From the NCBI RefSeq assembly GCF_020360975.1, contig NW_025408671.1:2728001-2792000 (forward strand): DNA of 64,000 nucleotides, written 5' to 3'. The notes under the pieces are model-generated. The model was not told the origin of the DNA and did no database searches. It saw nothing but the letters and a program-made list of their open reading frames with translations. Origin of the DNA: Hirsutella rhossiliensis (Eukaryota > Ascomycota > Sordariomycetes > Hypocreales > Ophiocordycipitaceae). Positions within the stretch are counted from its first letter, which is position 1. Each line of letters begins with the position of its first letter. This document shows, one piece after another, positions 11,974 to 23,864 of this stretch. Made by a program: the position numbers and the translations under genes.

Positions 11974-12685
11974 GGTGGCGAGCCTGCGATGGGTCGCAAC
12001 TTGGAAGCTGTCTCTGAGATAGCGCGGCTCGGGGATGCGAAGCTGGCTGGCGACAAAGTGGTTTGCCAGAAAAGGTGCGTGCTGTCGCGCGGGGGACGGA
12101 GGATGGATGGATTACGGCTGATGTCAAAGTGCGCAAGCTGCTTCGGGGCGTGTCGCCATCCTCCAGTGGGGTCAGGGCGAGCAAGTACAAATGCAACAAG
12201 GGCGGCGCAGAGAACGCTGGATGCCAAGTCGGCACCTTTGGTGAGAGCTGCGCGATGGAAGACGGAGGCGGGCGTGGGTGGCTAAGCTCCGGATCGGATC
12301 TAGGCCACCACCACCAACAGAGGGTCCCTTGCAGTACCCGGGCTGTGCCTGTGTGCGGAGAGGGTGCGGCGTCACGCCGCTTACAAAACACGGCGTGCAG
12401 TGTAATTAATTACAGGTGCCTCCACCTTGGAGCGCGAGATGACGACGACAGTCAAAAGACACAGACGTGAGGTTTGCAGAATCGACTTCAAAGCACGTTT
12501 CTTGTTTTTAGACCAATATGATTTGCTCTTTCTTATTTTAGACTCTCCATTAAACGTACATGCGCAAGGCAAAGAGCTGCCCTTTCCGCAACCGGTGCCA
12601 ACAGGACATTTCAGCCTTCAATTCATTATAGGTGAACGTGAGACCCATCGGAATCCTCCGGTAAAGCCCTGAATGGTCTCCGTGA
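11974..12685. other. Promoter region of SNX41 and 3' flank of the membrane-protein gene
   Basis: 712 bp without a supported gene. Open frames on both strands are short and have no family resemblance. An AT-richer tract lies at about 12500-12640. No tRNA-like fold seen. Confidence 0.55.
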
Positions 12686-13744
12686 CTAGGCTGCTCTGAC
12701 TTGAACTCGGTCGGGATTGAGAGGTAATCCTTCGTAGGATTGAAAGGACGACTCTGAAGGGATCCAGTAGATGCGTGACAGCTCCTCTATGCGCCCCTCC
12801 ACCTCGTCACTCCCTTTCTCGAGGCCCACGTCAGTTAACGCCGTCTGAAATGCTTATGATCCCTGGACCTGAAGCTTACCCGGCTGCTGGGTGATCCGTG
12901 AGGACGGGTCGACCATCTGAAAGTCATCGCTGTGGACTACTGCGACATTGGTCCGCAGCGAGCTAGAATCGGTTTCTCCAGCGGCCTCGTCGCTCCCTCC
13001 GCTTGTACGCAAAGGAGGAGTTTGGTAGCCTCTGTTCTCTCCACTTGCAATAGGGGGCACCGAGACCCTTTCGCGGCCCGCCTCTTCAAGAGGCCGTGCG
13101 CTGTGCATGCCCTCGTGGGATTCGATACGGCTGGGCGTCCCTGGAGCGGATACACTTTCGATTGTTGAGGCCCTGCCCACAGGCAGCCGCAGGGCTCGGC
13201 TGAGTATCTGTCGCCACGTTGGCTGCCTGTGCCGTCGGAGGCTTGAGGGTGGCGAATCCGGCGCCGCTTGGGGTGCTGGTTCCGGTCCATCTCCTGCACG
13301 CGTCGCGTCTGGCAGGAAGTCTTCTTGATGGTCGTGCTGCTGCCGAGTGGGCGGGACGGGGTTCATGGTCGCTAGTGGTGGACGAGGGTAGGACCCTGCA
13401 ACCATCACGGGCTGTGCCATGGCGTGATGAGCTCCTTGGACAGTGAACAAGGCCGGCTGATAGGCAATCATGGCTGGGCCGCCCGGCCATTGTTGTGCCA
13501 CGGGGAGCTGTGCAACCACGACGCTCTGGAGCTGGCCTTGGGGATGAGGGACTCGCCTGCCGCCAGGAAGCCGTACCGAGGCGCGCTCTCGGCGAGATAT
13601 CGCAGCCTTGCCCAGGCAGTGCATGTAGGCCAGGAAAAAAGCGACCGCGACGACTGCAATGCTGACAATGATGCCTGTTTTCTGGGCCTCGGTTAGGCAA
13701 TTCCAGCCGACGCAACGGCGAAACCTGTGAGCAACAAGCGTCAT
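12686..13744 (-). CDS. Uncharacterised single-pass membrane protein
   Basis: Not assigned to a named family. Exon 1 is 13744-12880, the intron is 12814-12879 (GTAAGC, GTTAACTGAC branch, AAAG; 66 nt), and exon 2 is 12813-12686; 330 aa. The N-terminus MTLVAHRFRRCVGWNCLTEA precedes one strong transmembrane helix at about residues 23-41 (TGIIVSIAVVAVAFFLAY) followed by MHCLGKA. The rest is Pro/Gln/Ser-rich and probably disordered, with a likely cytosolic basic segment (SSLRRHRQPTWRQILSRALR). The intron contains an in-frame TAA, so reading through it gives a 296-residue protein; splicing adds a well-formed tail with RIEELSRIYWIPSESS. I recall similar short-TM Hypocreales hypothetical proteins but cannot name a function. 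The gene faces away from CTR9 across a 1.3-kb divergent region. Confidence 0.72.
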
Positions 13745-15083
13745 GTCGATGGACTTGGCTCCCAATGGCTCGATCACGATGGACAGTTCGCGATCTCTCA
13801 AGGGAGTTTGAAAAAGTTGTGCGTGGCCTGGATGATTCCCCGGGGTTTGCTCCGTGGCCGGGTGGTGCGTGAATAGACGAGCAACTCGGCAAAGGAAGCA
13901 GACAGGTTGCTGCGTGCGACAGAAGCTGGGTGGCCTCGACGTTTGGCTACCCAAACTTGAGCAACAGACCGCTGCCAGCTGGCGTTTGGCTGCCCAGGCG
14001 TGAACAGGTCAGTTCAGGTCGATCGATGGCCTGTTGCACGTGAACGGGGTTCAAGGACTCTGCTGACCAAGACGACCGGCCGACAGAGGCCATAGTAGGG
14101 AGAGCGAGGCTTCTGCTAAGGCGGGTAGAAAATAGAAGAGCAATTGCTGCAGCAACGCATGACGGCTTCTCCCCTAAGGAGCTCCATGGTCAAGTGACTC
14201 AAGTCTGAACAGCGGGTTACCTGGCAACAAGTGTAAGGGTGCGCCCAGAGGCCCAGTAGACGGTCCACGCCCTGGACCCGCGACGAAAGACGGTAGGTGA
14301 TTTTAGAGCCCAGGCGATCACGCATCAGCTTTCTACTTGATCCTCGACCGTTGCTGAGAGCATCGAGGAGTACGTTGGGGGAGTATTGCCCTGCGCCTTC
14401 CATAGAGAGCTCTGGTCTCGCTATGCTAGGGGAGATGATGATGATAAAGCGATGCGCCGTCGAGAAGAGGCGGAAAACCAGGTGAGGTCTCGTGAGAACG
14501 CACAGATGTTCACGTCTTGAGGTTTACAGTTAGTACCTAGGTAGGCAGGTAGGTAGGTAGTTAGGTAAGGTAGGTAGTTAGTTAATTACTGTCCAATCCC
14601 ATCTTCAGTACGGTGCTGATGTCAGGGATCCAGGTTCTTTGCAGTCGCAGCAAGCTTGGGCGGTACTTTGCACAGTACGAATGCCTCGTCAGTTCTCTAA
14701 GAATTGTCAGACAAGCAGCCAATCACACACAGTACCTACTGCACTGGAAGAGGTTATTCTGGACAGGTACGTACCTATTTGAGGCTGCATGCACGGGCCA
14801 CCAGCCGGAGCCACCTTGTGAGCTCTCGAATTTCCGTCGCGATGCCATCGTCTCTGTGACGAAGCCAAACCATCTCGAACCATCCTTCCTTCACCCTGGC
14901 TGGCCCGAACCGACGCCTATGGTTTGCGGTACTCGATCCGACCATCGATGACCTCGTCGTCACCCTCTCGCGAGACGCAACGGTAGTCGCTCAGAGCCGC
15001 GCCTCCCGTTCTCCTCGTCTCGACTCCCAGCTGTTCCTCTGCCTCTCAACTACTTGCGCTTCCCGAGTCGCGGCTGCTAAGTC
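13745..15083. other. Divergent promoter region, membrane-protein gene / CTR9
   Basis: 1.34 kb without a gene. Visible elements: a GTAG/TTAG tetranucleotide array at 14533-14585, and a CCAAT pentamer at about 14719-14723 (inside GCAGCCAATCAC), some 360 bp upstream of the CTR9 ATG. Whether the CCAAT box is used is not known. Confidence 0.55.
14533..14585. repeat. GTAG/TTAG tetranucleotide array
   Basis: Imperfect run of TAGG, GTAG and TTAG units upstream of CTR9. The same type of array recurs in other intergenic regions of this window. Confidence 0.8.
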
Positions 15084-18000
15084 ATGGCGACATCTCTGAC
15101 GAACGGTACGGCCAACGGGACCACAAACGGCGACTCCTCGGTTGCTCCCGTCAGCACCCGCTTTTCCGACATCCCTTCGGCCATCGATATTCCCGTTCAG
15201 GGTGACCAGGAAGACGAGGCCGTCGAGATCGACCTCGAGGACCTTTTGGACGATCCTACCGAGCTTTGCACTCTCTTCGAAAACGAACATGCGGCCAAGA
15301 CATACTGGATGACCGTTGCGCTGGCATACGCGAAACAGCGCAAGATTGACCATGCCATCGAAATGCTCATCCGCGGGACCAGTTCCATCAGCAACAGCAG
15401 CAACCCGCGCGACAAGGTTAGCATTGTTTGCTGCCTGTGCTGGATGTATCTCTGGAAAAGCCGAGAAGCACCTCGAGTTGCGCCAGACGGCATACGAGTG
15501 TCCGAGGCCAAGACCAAGGAATACTACCTTCAGCTTGCCACGTCCTCGCTCAACGACGCCGCGCGACTCAACCCTTCCTTCCCGCCCATCTTTCTCGCCC
15601 GAGGCGTCCTGCTCCTCCTGAGAGCTTCCCTGCAAGCGCCGGCCAAGACCGCGGGCGGCATCGGGACGGAAAAGCACGAGCTCCTTAAGACGGCCGTCAA
15701 GTCTTTTGATGACGCCCTTCGAGTCTCTCAAGGGAAGAACATGCTGGCTCTCATGGGCAAGGCTCGTGCATTCTTCTCCATGCACAAGTATCCTGATGCC
15801 TTGACTGCCTACCAGGATGTGCTCCAGAAGATGCCCGACCTGGTTGACCCAGACCCTCGAATCGGCATCGGCTGTTGCCTCTGGCAGCTAGGCTTCAAGC
15901 AGGACGCCAAGGTCGCGTGGGAGCGGTGTCTGGAGATCAACCCCGACTCGAAAATTGCCAACATCCTCTTGGGCCTTCTCTACCTCGACGCCAGCGGTCA
16001 TGTGCCCGTCAACAGCGACGACTTCTTGAGGCTTTACAAGAGGGCCATGACCGAGTACACTCAAAAGTCGTTCAAGCTGGACAAGGACCTCCCTCTTACT
16101 TGCTCCACCTTCTCCAGCTACTTCCTCTCGCGCAAAGCTTGGGATCACGCAGAGAAGCTAGCGCACAAGGCCATTCAGTACACAGACGTCAACGCCATTG
16201 CGAGCGATGGTTGGTATCTGCTCGCGCGAAAGGCACACTACCACGGCGATCTTGAGAAAGCCAGTGACTATTACCGGCGTGCGGATGACGCGCGGGGAGG
16301 CACAGATACCGGCTACTTGCCCGCCAAATTCGGCGTGGCCCAGCTGTCTGTCCTGAAGAATGACCTGGGTGAGGCGAAGCTTCGGCTGGAGAAGATGATT
16401 CAACAGTCCAAGAACCACGAGGCCATGATCCTCCTCGGAACCCTTTACGCAGAGGAGATCTTTGCCAGCCAAAAAAGTGACAGCAAAGAGGACAAGTCGA
16501 CTGAAATCAAGAAGGCCATTGCTCTTCTGGAGGGGGTCCGGAGCGCTTGGAAGGACCCGAAGAAAGCACTCTCCCCCGACTCTTCTGTTTTGCTGAATCT
16601 GGCACGATTATACGAAACCGATAACCCGGACAAGGCCCTCCAGTGTCTCCAGCAGGTGGAGCAGCTCGAGCTGGACCAGGTACCCGCCTCGGAACGCCCT
16701 GAGGACACAGAGGATGCCGAAGTGCAGGCGGCCATCAGAAAGCTCTTGCCCCCGCAGCTCCTGAACAATATTGGCTGCTTCCATGCTCAGGCAGAAAAGC
16801 ACGAGTTGGCGAGCGACATGTTCGAGGCTGCACTGGGCGCTTGCATGAGAATCGGCGAGAAAGACGCAGAGATGGACACGGACGCCTTGGTCTCCACCAT
16901 CAGCTTCAACCTGGGGAGAAGTTACGAGTCCAGGGGCTTGACAGACAAGGCAGTGGAGGTGTACGAGGGACTGCTAGCTCGCCACGACGACTACACCGAT
17001 GCCCACACAAGGCTTGCATACATCAAGCTGAGGAAGAATCCAAACAAAGAGGGCCCAGATGCTGTCGCCAAGCTGTACCAAGGAAACACGGGCGATTTAG
17101 AAGTTCGAGCACTCTATGGCTGGTACCTTGGAAAGGTCCACTCTAGGAAACGGCCCGCCAACGTCACTGAGGACCACGAGTTCCGCCATTACAAGCACAC
17201 GCTGCAGAATCACGACAAGCATGACCGGTACGCCCTGGTCGGCATGGGAAACCTTTACCTCATGCAGGCGAGGGAGATGCGGCGCGAGTCCGACTCGGAA
17301 AAGCAGAAGCGAAGTGCCATCTATTGCAAGGCCGTCGAGTTCTTTGAAAAGGCCCTCTCTTTGGATCCCAAAAACGCCTATGCGGCACAGGGCATCGCCA
17401 TTGCGTTGGTCGAGGACAAAAAGGATTTGAAGACGGCCCTACCCATCTTCAACAAGGTCCGGGAGACGCTTCGGGACTCGCACCTCTTTGTCAACCTCGG
17501 TCACATATATTCCGAGCTCAAGCAACACTCAAAAGCAATCGAGCACTACGAAGCTGCACTCTCCAAGGACGGCAAGTCCAGCGATCCCGTCATTCTCTCT
17601 TGCCTGGGTCGGACTTGGCTCAATAAGGGGCGCGCGGAGCGGGACATTGAGGCCTACAGCAAGTCCTTGGAGTGCGCCGAAAAGGTAAGCAGGCTTCCCT
17701 GGATAATTACCGCTTGCAGTATGCTGACCGGTGAGACCTAGGCTCTCGAGGTCGCCCCCGACCAGGTACACTACAAGTTCAATGTGGCTTTTGTACAGAT
17801 TCAGCTCGTCACCACGATCCAGGGACTATCGGAGAACAGACGGACGTCGGAACAGCTTGCAAAGGCCGCAGAAGGACTAGAGGCGGCCATCGAATCTCTG
17901 GACAAGATAGCGGCCCTTCCCCAAACCCCATATCCCAAACACGACGTGGAGCAGCGCGCCAACATGGCCCGCAACACACTGCGGAAGCAACTCGAGAGAG

Positions 18001-18758
18001 CCATCGGAAAGCAAAAGGAATGGGAGGAGATGAACAAGGAGAAAATCCAGGCTGCTCGGGAGCAGCGAGAGGCTGAGCTCAGGCGGCGCGAGACCGAGCG
18101 CGAGGCAGTGTTGGCAAAGGAACGCGAGCGTCAGGAAAAGATCAAGAAAGATCGAGAGAAGATTGCTGCCGACGACAGGGCGTTGGCGGAACGGCGGGCG
18201 GAGAAGGAGCGCGCTCGCATAGAGGCCGAGATGACGAATGACGAGGAGACGGGTGAGAAGGTGAAGCGCAAGCGCAAACCCGCCTCGCGCGCGACGGGCG
18301 AGGGCAAGCCGAGGAAAGCGCCCAAGAAGAAGAAGGAGGGCGAAGGAGACGACAATGACTCTCTGGAAGAGTCGCGCGGCAAGAAGAGACGCCGCCTCAC
18401 CAAGAAGGAGTCGAGCAAGTTCAAGTCGGAAGCGCTTGTGGTCGATAGCGACGCCGAGGACGATGACGACGACGAGCTCGAGCGAGCCGAACGCAATATC
18501 GAAGGCAACTCATCTCCGCGCTCGGGGGCCGACGACGATGGCGGTAGCGCCGGCGACAAAATGGATGTCGACGACGAGGACCCCGAGCACAACAACGGAG
18601 ACGACAAGGACGGCCGCGATGGAGAGGACGAGGACGCCCCGCGGCAGCCGCACAAAAGGGCCCGCCGGGGACAGGTGGTGGTCAGCGACGACGACGACGA
18701 AGGGGACGGAGCCAACAACCAGAACGCCTTGTCGGGCGACGAGGGAGACGAGGACTAA
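15084..18758 (+). CDS. CTR9: CTR9, tetratricopeptide subunit of the Paf1 transcription elongation complex
   Basis: Scaffold of the Paf1 complex, which travels with RNA polymerase II and supports histone modification. Exon 1 is 15084-17684, the intron is 17685-17741 (GTAAGC...CTAG, 57 nt), and exon 2 is 17742-18758; 1,205 aa. The N-terminus contains AVEIDLEDLLDDPTELCTLF followed by FENEHAAKTYWMTVALAYAK, typical of CTR9. Multiple TPR units fill residues of about 60-900, e.g. KSFDDALRVSQGKNMLALMG, GRSYESRGLTDKAVEVYEGL and NLGHIYSELKQHSKAIEHYE. After the splice (ALEVAPDQVHYKFNVAFVQI) comes a long charged coiled coil (EKIQAAREQREAELRRRE) and a basic/acidic tail rich in KKKKEG and DDDD runs ending SGDEGDED. 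If the intron is retained, the protein stops 14-15 residues past the exon and loses the coiled coil and tail. The start is the first ATG, in GTCATGG context. Confidence 0.96.
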
Positions 18759-19209
18759 TGTCGCCATCGTCGCGACGAAGTAGGGGGTGTTTTGCCATGT
18801 GGTTCTAGGCAACGGTGGCATTGTACAGTCAATTACGAGAACATGTCCAGATGGGCGGGGCAGCAACTCCATGCGGGCTTCTTGAGCCAATAATCAAGAT
18901 GTAAACCTGATGTTCACACTGTTTCGGTTCATTTACGTTGCCCCTCTCCTCTCCTCAGTAGATGGAAGCGTCCACGCAGAGAGCTCGTCAAGCTCGCTCA
19001 GAACTCTCCCTCCGACTGGACGCTCTGACGCCTCAAGATCGCAGCACATGTACAGTGATCAAGCCTGGTCCCCTTGGTCTACATCAGATGCCCGTACTTG
19101 CAAAATCACCAATGTATTGAAAACGTGGCGATAGGAGGGGTTGTGGTCGGCGCATGAAGCCGATGCAGCACGTTGGGATCTCCTCGGTACGCCGTCGGTG
19201 GGAGGCGGT
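18759..19209. other. Convergent 3' intergenic region, CTR9 / CBR1
   Basis: 451 bp between two converging stops; only 3' UTR sequence expected. Nothing else recognised. Confidence 0.6.
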
Positions 19210-20380
19210 CTAAAAGGCAAAGACCTGGTCCTCGAGCTTGCTGACGGGACGAGCCTTCTTGAAGCCCAGGCTCTCTGTGGTCTTCTTGAGGCCGCTAACC
19301 ATTGGGGGAGGGCCACAAAGAAGGATCTTGGCATCGTCGGCGGGCTTGGGCAGCCATTTCTAGGAGAAGGCCATCAGCAAATCACGGGTCCAGCTGATGC
19401 CCACATATTACGAAGGGAAGGAGCTCGTGAAGCCATACGGTAATCATGTCGGCGGTGACGTAGCCAATTCCGCCAGTCCAGCCCTCGGGAGGATTGTCCA
19501 GGACGTAGTGCACTCGGATACCGCTGTCCTGCTTGACCAGGATATCCAAGTCCTCCTTGAGCAGGATATCCTGGGCCGTGACATTGGCGAAGATGAGGTC
19601 GACCTGGGTTTCGTCTCCGTCGGGGCGGCCGCGGACAATGGCACGGATGATCTGCAGCATCGGGGTGATGCCGGTGCCGCCGGCAATCATGCCGAAGTGG
19701 CGAACCATGTTGGGCGTGTAGACAAAGGCGCCCTTGGGGCCGCGGATGCGAATCGTCTGGCCGACGATGATGGAGGCCATGTATTTGGAGATGTTGCCCT
19801 GGGGGTAGGACTTGATGAGGAGGTCGAAATAGCCGGGCTGATGGTCGCCCGAGATGGGCGTGTAGGAACGGACTATCTCCTTGGTAGAGCCATCGGGCTG
19901 GACGAGAGGAGCGCCAATGGAGATGTGCTGGCCGATGGGGAGGCCGAGGATGGAGTGCGGCGACGCGAGTTTGAAGCGATAGCTGGAGCCGTCCGAGGCG
20001 CACGCGCGACAGGTCAGAACGAGAGTCGCGGAGGTCAACGTCGGGGACGAAGAGCGGCAAACTCACATGGCGACATTGTGGGAGATGACGGTCTTCTCCT
20101 GGAGCTCGAACTGCTGAAAGACATCTGGCTTGAGCACCTTTTTGATCTCTGCATGGCCGTGCGTGAGCAAATTGCCTCGTCGCCGATGGTCAAGGCCCTG
20201 CTTAGACTCACGAAAGTTCCAAATGTTGTAGGCTCCCAGGCTCAGGGCCACGAGGGCCGAGTAGATGGCCCAATCGCGCTTGACGATGAGAGTGCCGAGG
20301 ACAAGCAGGGCGCCGGGGATGTAGACGTAGTCGAAGTAGTGGCGCGCAAGCCACGAGTTCTGGGTATCGGCGGGGGCCAT
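19210..20380 (-). CDS. CBR1: NADH-cytochrome b5 reductase 1
   Basis: FAD enzyme that passes electrons from NADH to cytochrome b5, and through it to sterol and fatty-acid desaturation, at the ER or outer mitochondrial membrane. Four exons: 20380-20212, 20148-20067, 19982-19439 and 19359-19210; introns of 63, 84 and 79 nt; 314 aa, close to the family's usual size. The N-terminal anchor is about residues 20-53 ([14 protein letters not shown] and [15 protein letters not shown]). FAD motif RSYTPIS is at 122-128, the NADH-binding [10 protein letters not shown] at about 185-194, and [10 protein letters not shown] near the C-terminus, ending KLEDQVFAF. The first intron (20149-20211) has no stop and length 63, so retaining it would add 21 residues silently; splicing gives [14 protein letters not shown], which matches the family. 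The last exon restores the CGPPPM motif. Confidence 0.93.
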
Positions 20381-23300
20381 TGCGGGTGATGGGAGGGTGA
20401 AGTCTCCTTGTCTCTTCTTCTCTCGTTCTTGGTCGGCTACATGGGGTATCGAACACCTAGATGCATTCGAAGCCTGAGATTAAGGCACAAGGATCAGCCG
20501 ACGGTCCATGGATGCCGGGGTGGGCTGATGATGGGTTGGGACAAGCCATGATGTTGGATGGGGACTTTGACCCAGTCGATCTGTTTTCCTCACTTTTTCT
20601 TTTTCCTCTTTTTTTTTGGCCGAGATGGAGGAAGAGGGCACGTCGGCAGGATGTTGGCAGTGGCTTCGCGAGGCTGGCCGAGCTCGGAGGTGCTTACAAA
20701 TTTGCGCGCCTCGGCGTCTCGTCGCGGAGACGGAGAAGGCGAGTGATGATGAACGTGTGTTTGAGGGTTTTGCCGCAGATCACACTCTGCGAGTTAGAGC
20801 AGCGGTACCAAGAAGGCGGTGACGGACGCGGGCGGAGGCACTGAGATAGGCGGTACCTGGAAATAACGCAGGCCTTAGTGCTGCTACCCTGGTTCACACC
20901 GAACTGGCGTGCTATTACAGGTCTCTGGAGACACCCACTTTGCTTGATCAAGTACTTTGTCATCTGCCATTTTTCCGGCAGCCCGAGGCGCGATAAGATG
21001 GGCGCGTGCGGCGAGAACGGTCCGGCTCTTGTTGGTGCTGTACATAATTACTGCCGGCCGATGACGGCTAGAGACATTAGTTAAGCAATATTCCACAAAA
21101 TATTGGAACTGGACAGCCAGCCAGCCTCGGTCACTCCAACATTGCCGTGGGATGATTTTGCCCTACCCTAGAGCATCCATCATCGTGATTTTTCCCTCGA
21201 TAGGCGCACTTCATACAGTACTCGGTCCTCAAGATGCCTCCCAATTGCAGGAACAGCGGTTCTGCTCGTTACCTTAACTTGGCAAGGCGCGTACTGTAGA
21301 AATGAGTCGCTTGGGGGTCGGATGAACAACGCAAACCACCCGGTACTAGGTGAGTAGATAGGATGGATACCTAAAGCACTCAAACGACGACATTACGACG
21401 GTGCAGCTACTGTATTGCTTGCGACTCAATTCGCCGTCTCCGCCACCTCCCCCCCATCTGTACTGCACACGGCCAATTCCAGTCAACCGCCCACTGTCAA
21501 CCCAAAGGAGTCTCGAGTCTCGTCGTATGTGGCCTGGAGGGTGCCGACGAGGAGGCGCCGATATGCAGCAGGAGCTTGTCTGGATCCTCACTCTGCCCGA
21601 AGTCATGCACGCCATTGGGCGCCGTGTCAGCTGGGGCATCCCTGGATCCAGCCCGTATCCCGAGACCGTGTTTGGACCGCCACGTTGTCGCCAAGGCGAA
21701 GACCAAAGGCAGGCAATTTATTCCTGGCCAGCTGTCCTTGAGGGACAGCCACGCACTTAGCGAAGTGCAGCATCGGGACCATTTCTGTCAAGCCCCCCTT
21801 GTCCCCTCTCGGACCGTCCAAATCAGCATGCTGGTCTTGGCACACGTCAGTGCGGCCACGGGATTTGTATCTTCAAGGCACAGCTGGAAACCAGATTGAT
21901 TCGGCAGCAAGCAACCTGCCTGAGGTGAGATAATTGCTCACAGCTTCCCCACCGCGGGGTTGCACCGCCGGGTGGGCCGGGGAAGGCTCTGGCGAGGATT
22001 GAACAATGCGACGGCGAGGCCTCTGTGGTAGCGGATGGCGACGAGTCGTGACGACTTATTAATAAACCTACCTTGCTGTACGTGGGGACTGCTATTGCCA
22101 AGGTGGTGGCCGGGGCTCGAGCGTCTCGGGGCTCGGGGCAGGCTCCGGGCCGCTTGGCGGTTGCGCCAGAGGCTGGGTGATGACGACACGGGCCCATGGC
22201 CGCTGCACCTTCTTTTTGCATGCCAGCCAGCAACGTACGGTACAGTACAGTACCTCTTTGCACCTAAGGTGCTACCTACGGGCTACGGATGCAGCAATGC
22301 CAGGTTGTAGTTGTAGTGTACTGTAATCTGGAAGGCACAGGACAGTAATGTCCTCCTTCCCGTCTGCGGATAATTAACAAACCTCCGGATTCGACGCCTA
22401 GGTAATTAATACCTACTGCATGTACACCCAACAAACTGTGCGGAGTACCTCCTCTCAGGTACCGTACTTGCCTTGTCCCGACCCAACACACCTCCTTCCG
22501 GGACTTGAGACGCCACGGCGTGTGCAAACGCGCCCACCACCTCTCCTTGCAAGATAAGCCGTACAGGTCAAGCCTAGGCGAGCAAAAACGATTCAGCCCG
22601 ACCATTGTCCAATTGACTTCCCGGCTCAACGACGCCCGTCTCTAGCCCTAGCGCCCGAACCGACTCGTCCTTCCGATATTCCACAGATGCCGACCTGCCG
22701 TGTCTCCATCCCCCCACTTCCCCCCTGGTCGAGCTGTGTGGGCGGTCCGTGGAGCCGCCCACTCCATCCTCGCTGCCTCCTTGTCTGTTGCCCATGATCC
22801 GATGCACGGTTGTGCCACTGCCTGGCGAGGCTGGTGCTTGCCGTGCCCTGAGCTGGGGCGCCCTTAATTCCTAGCCAATGTACGGCAGTCCGGGGGAGGG
22901 AGAGGGATATCGGGCTCTCGCGTTCCTGACCCTCTTTGCCATATCCCATCGCCATTGCCCTCCTTCTTTGTCCACCCCGGCTTCCTCCAGTCCCTGTCCA
23001 CTTCTCCCGCAAGTCCCGTCGCCCATCGACCTCCGCACGAGCAGTGAACGGCGTCGAGACGTTCGCTCCCTGCCTCTCCGGCTGGCTGGACCTTTGTTGA
23101 CTCTGGCCTGTCTCGGCTGCCCGGATTGGGCTGCCAGCTGGAACGCGCACCTTTCCCCTCGCATTGTTGCTCCCCGGAAACCCAAAGTCCACGTGCCTGA
23201 CGCTTTTTTCGACGAATGCATAAAGCATCTCGTCAGTGCTCAATTCACTGTTCTCACGTCTTCAGCTACGCACCCGAGTGGTCGAGATAAAGCTCACTTG

Positions 23301-23864
23301 TCGCCCTATCTTGTCCCTGCGCCTGCGCCACGACAACCTCGCCTCGACACGCCGCTTTCTCGCTGCTCGACGTCGATTTGATTCGTGCCTCACTCCGAAG
23401 AGTGTGCCCACCCGTCGACTTGGCCTGCTGTTGGTGCCGGGCTGCAATCCTCCGCCAGCTGTTGCGACAACTGGCTTGGAGCGACCCGTCACGTGGCTGC
23501 CACTGCCGCCCCCGGAAAGCCCATGACGAATTTTGGCCGCTTCCACTCGTTTCCTGAGTGACGCTCGCAGACAAGTCTCAGGCGGGAGACTCGACCTTCT
23601 CAGCTCGCGAAAAATCCCAAATAGCTGCCTTGTGGCTGAGACAGCTGCGCCAACGACATCCCTCGCAAGGGCCACCTTGTTTTTTTTTTCACTCTATTCA
23701 CATCAGCCTGCTGTCGATTCTAGGCTGGCCCATCATTCGACTCCTTGGCATATGGACGGCACGGGCGCCATGCTCTGCTAAATGCGCCTTATCTCGCATT
23801 TGACTGATCTTATCATAGAGACGTCCAAGTTTCCGGGAAGCCGCCACTTCAAGACGCGGACACC
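20381..23864. other. Large divergent intergenic region, CBR1 / LRR gene
   Basis: 3.48 kb without a supported gene. Many short overlapping open frames occur on both strands, typical of GC-rich noncoding DNA. Visible elements: a T-run near 20600, GTAC-rich palindromic sequence at about 22228-22262 and 22310-22325, and pyrimidine-rich + strand sequence from about 22880 to 23700 ending in a T-run near 23680, which looks like the leader of the gene at 23865. A TTTGACTGAT...CATAG stretch at about 23799-23818 could be the end of a leader intron (weak). Confidence 0.5.

Noticed and set aside
22626..23243. 205-codon open frame on - upstream of the LRR gene
   Set aside because: Gly/Arg/Ser-rich composition expected of the complement of C/T-rich leader; no domain or splice context.
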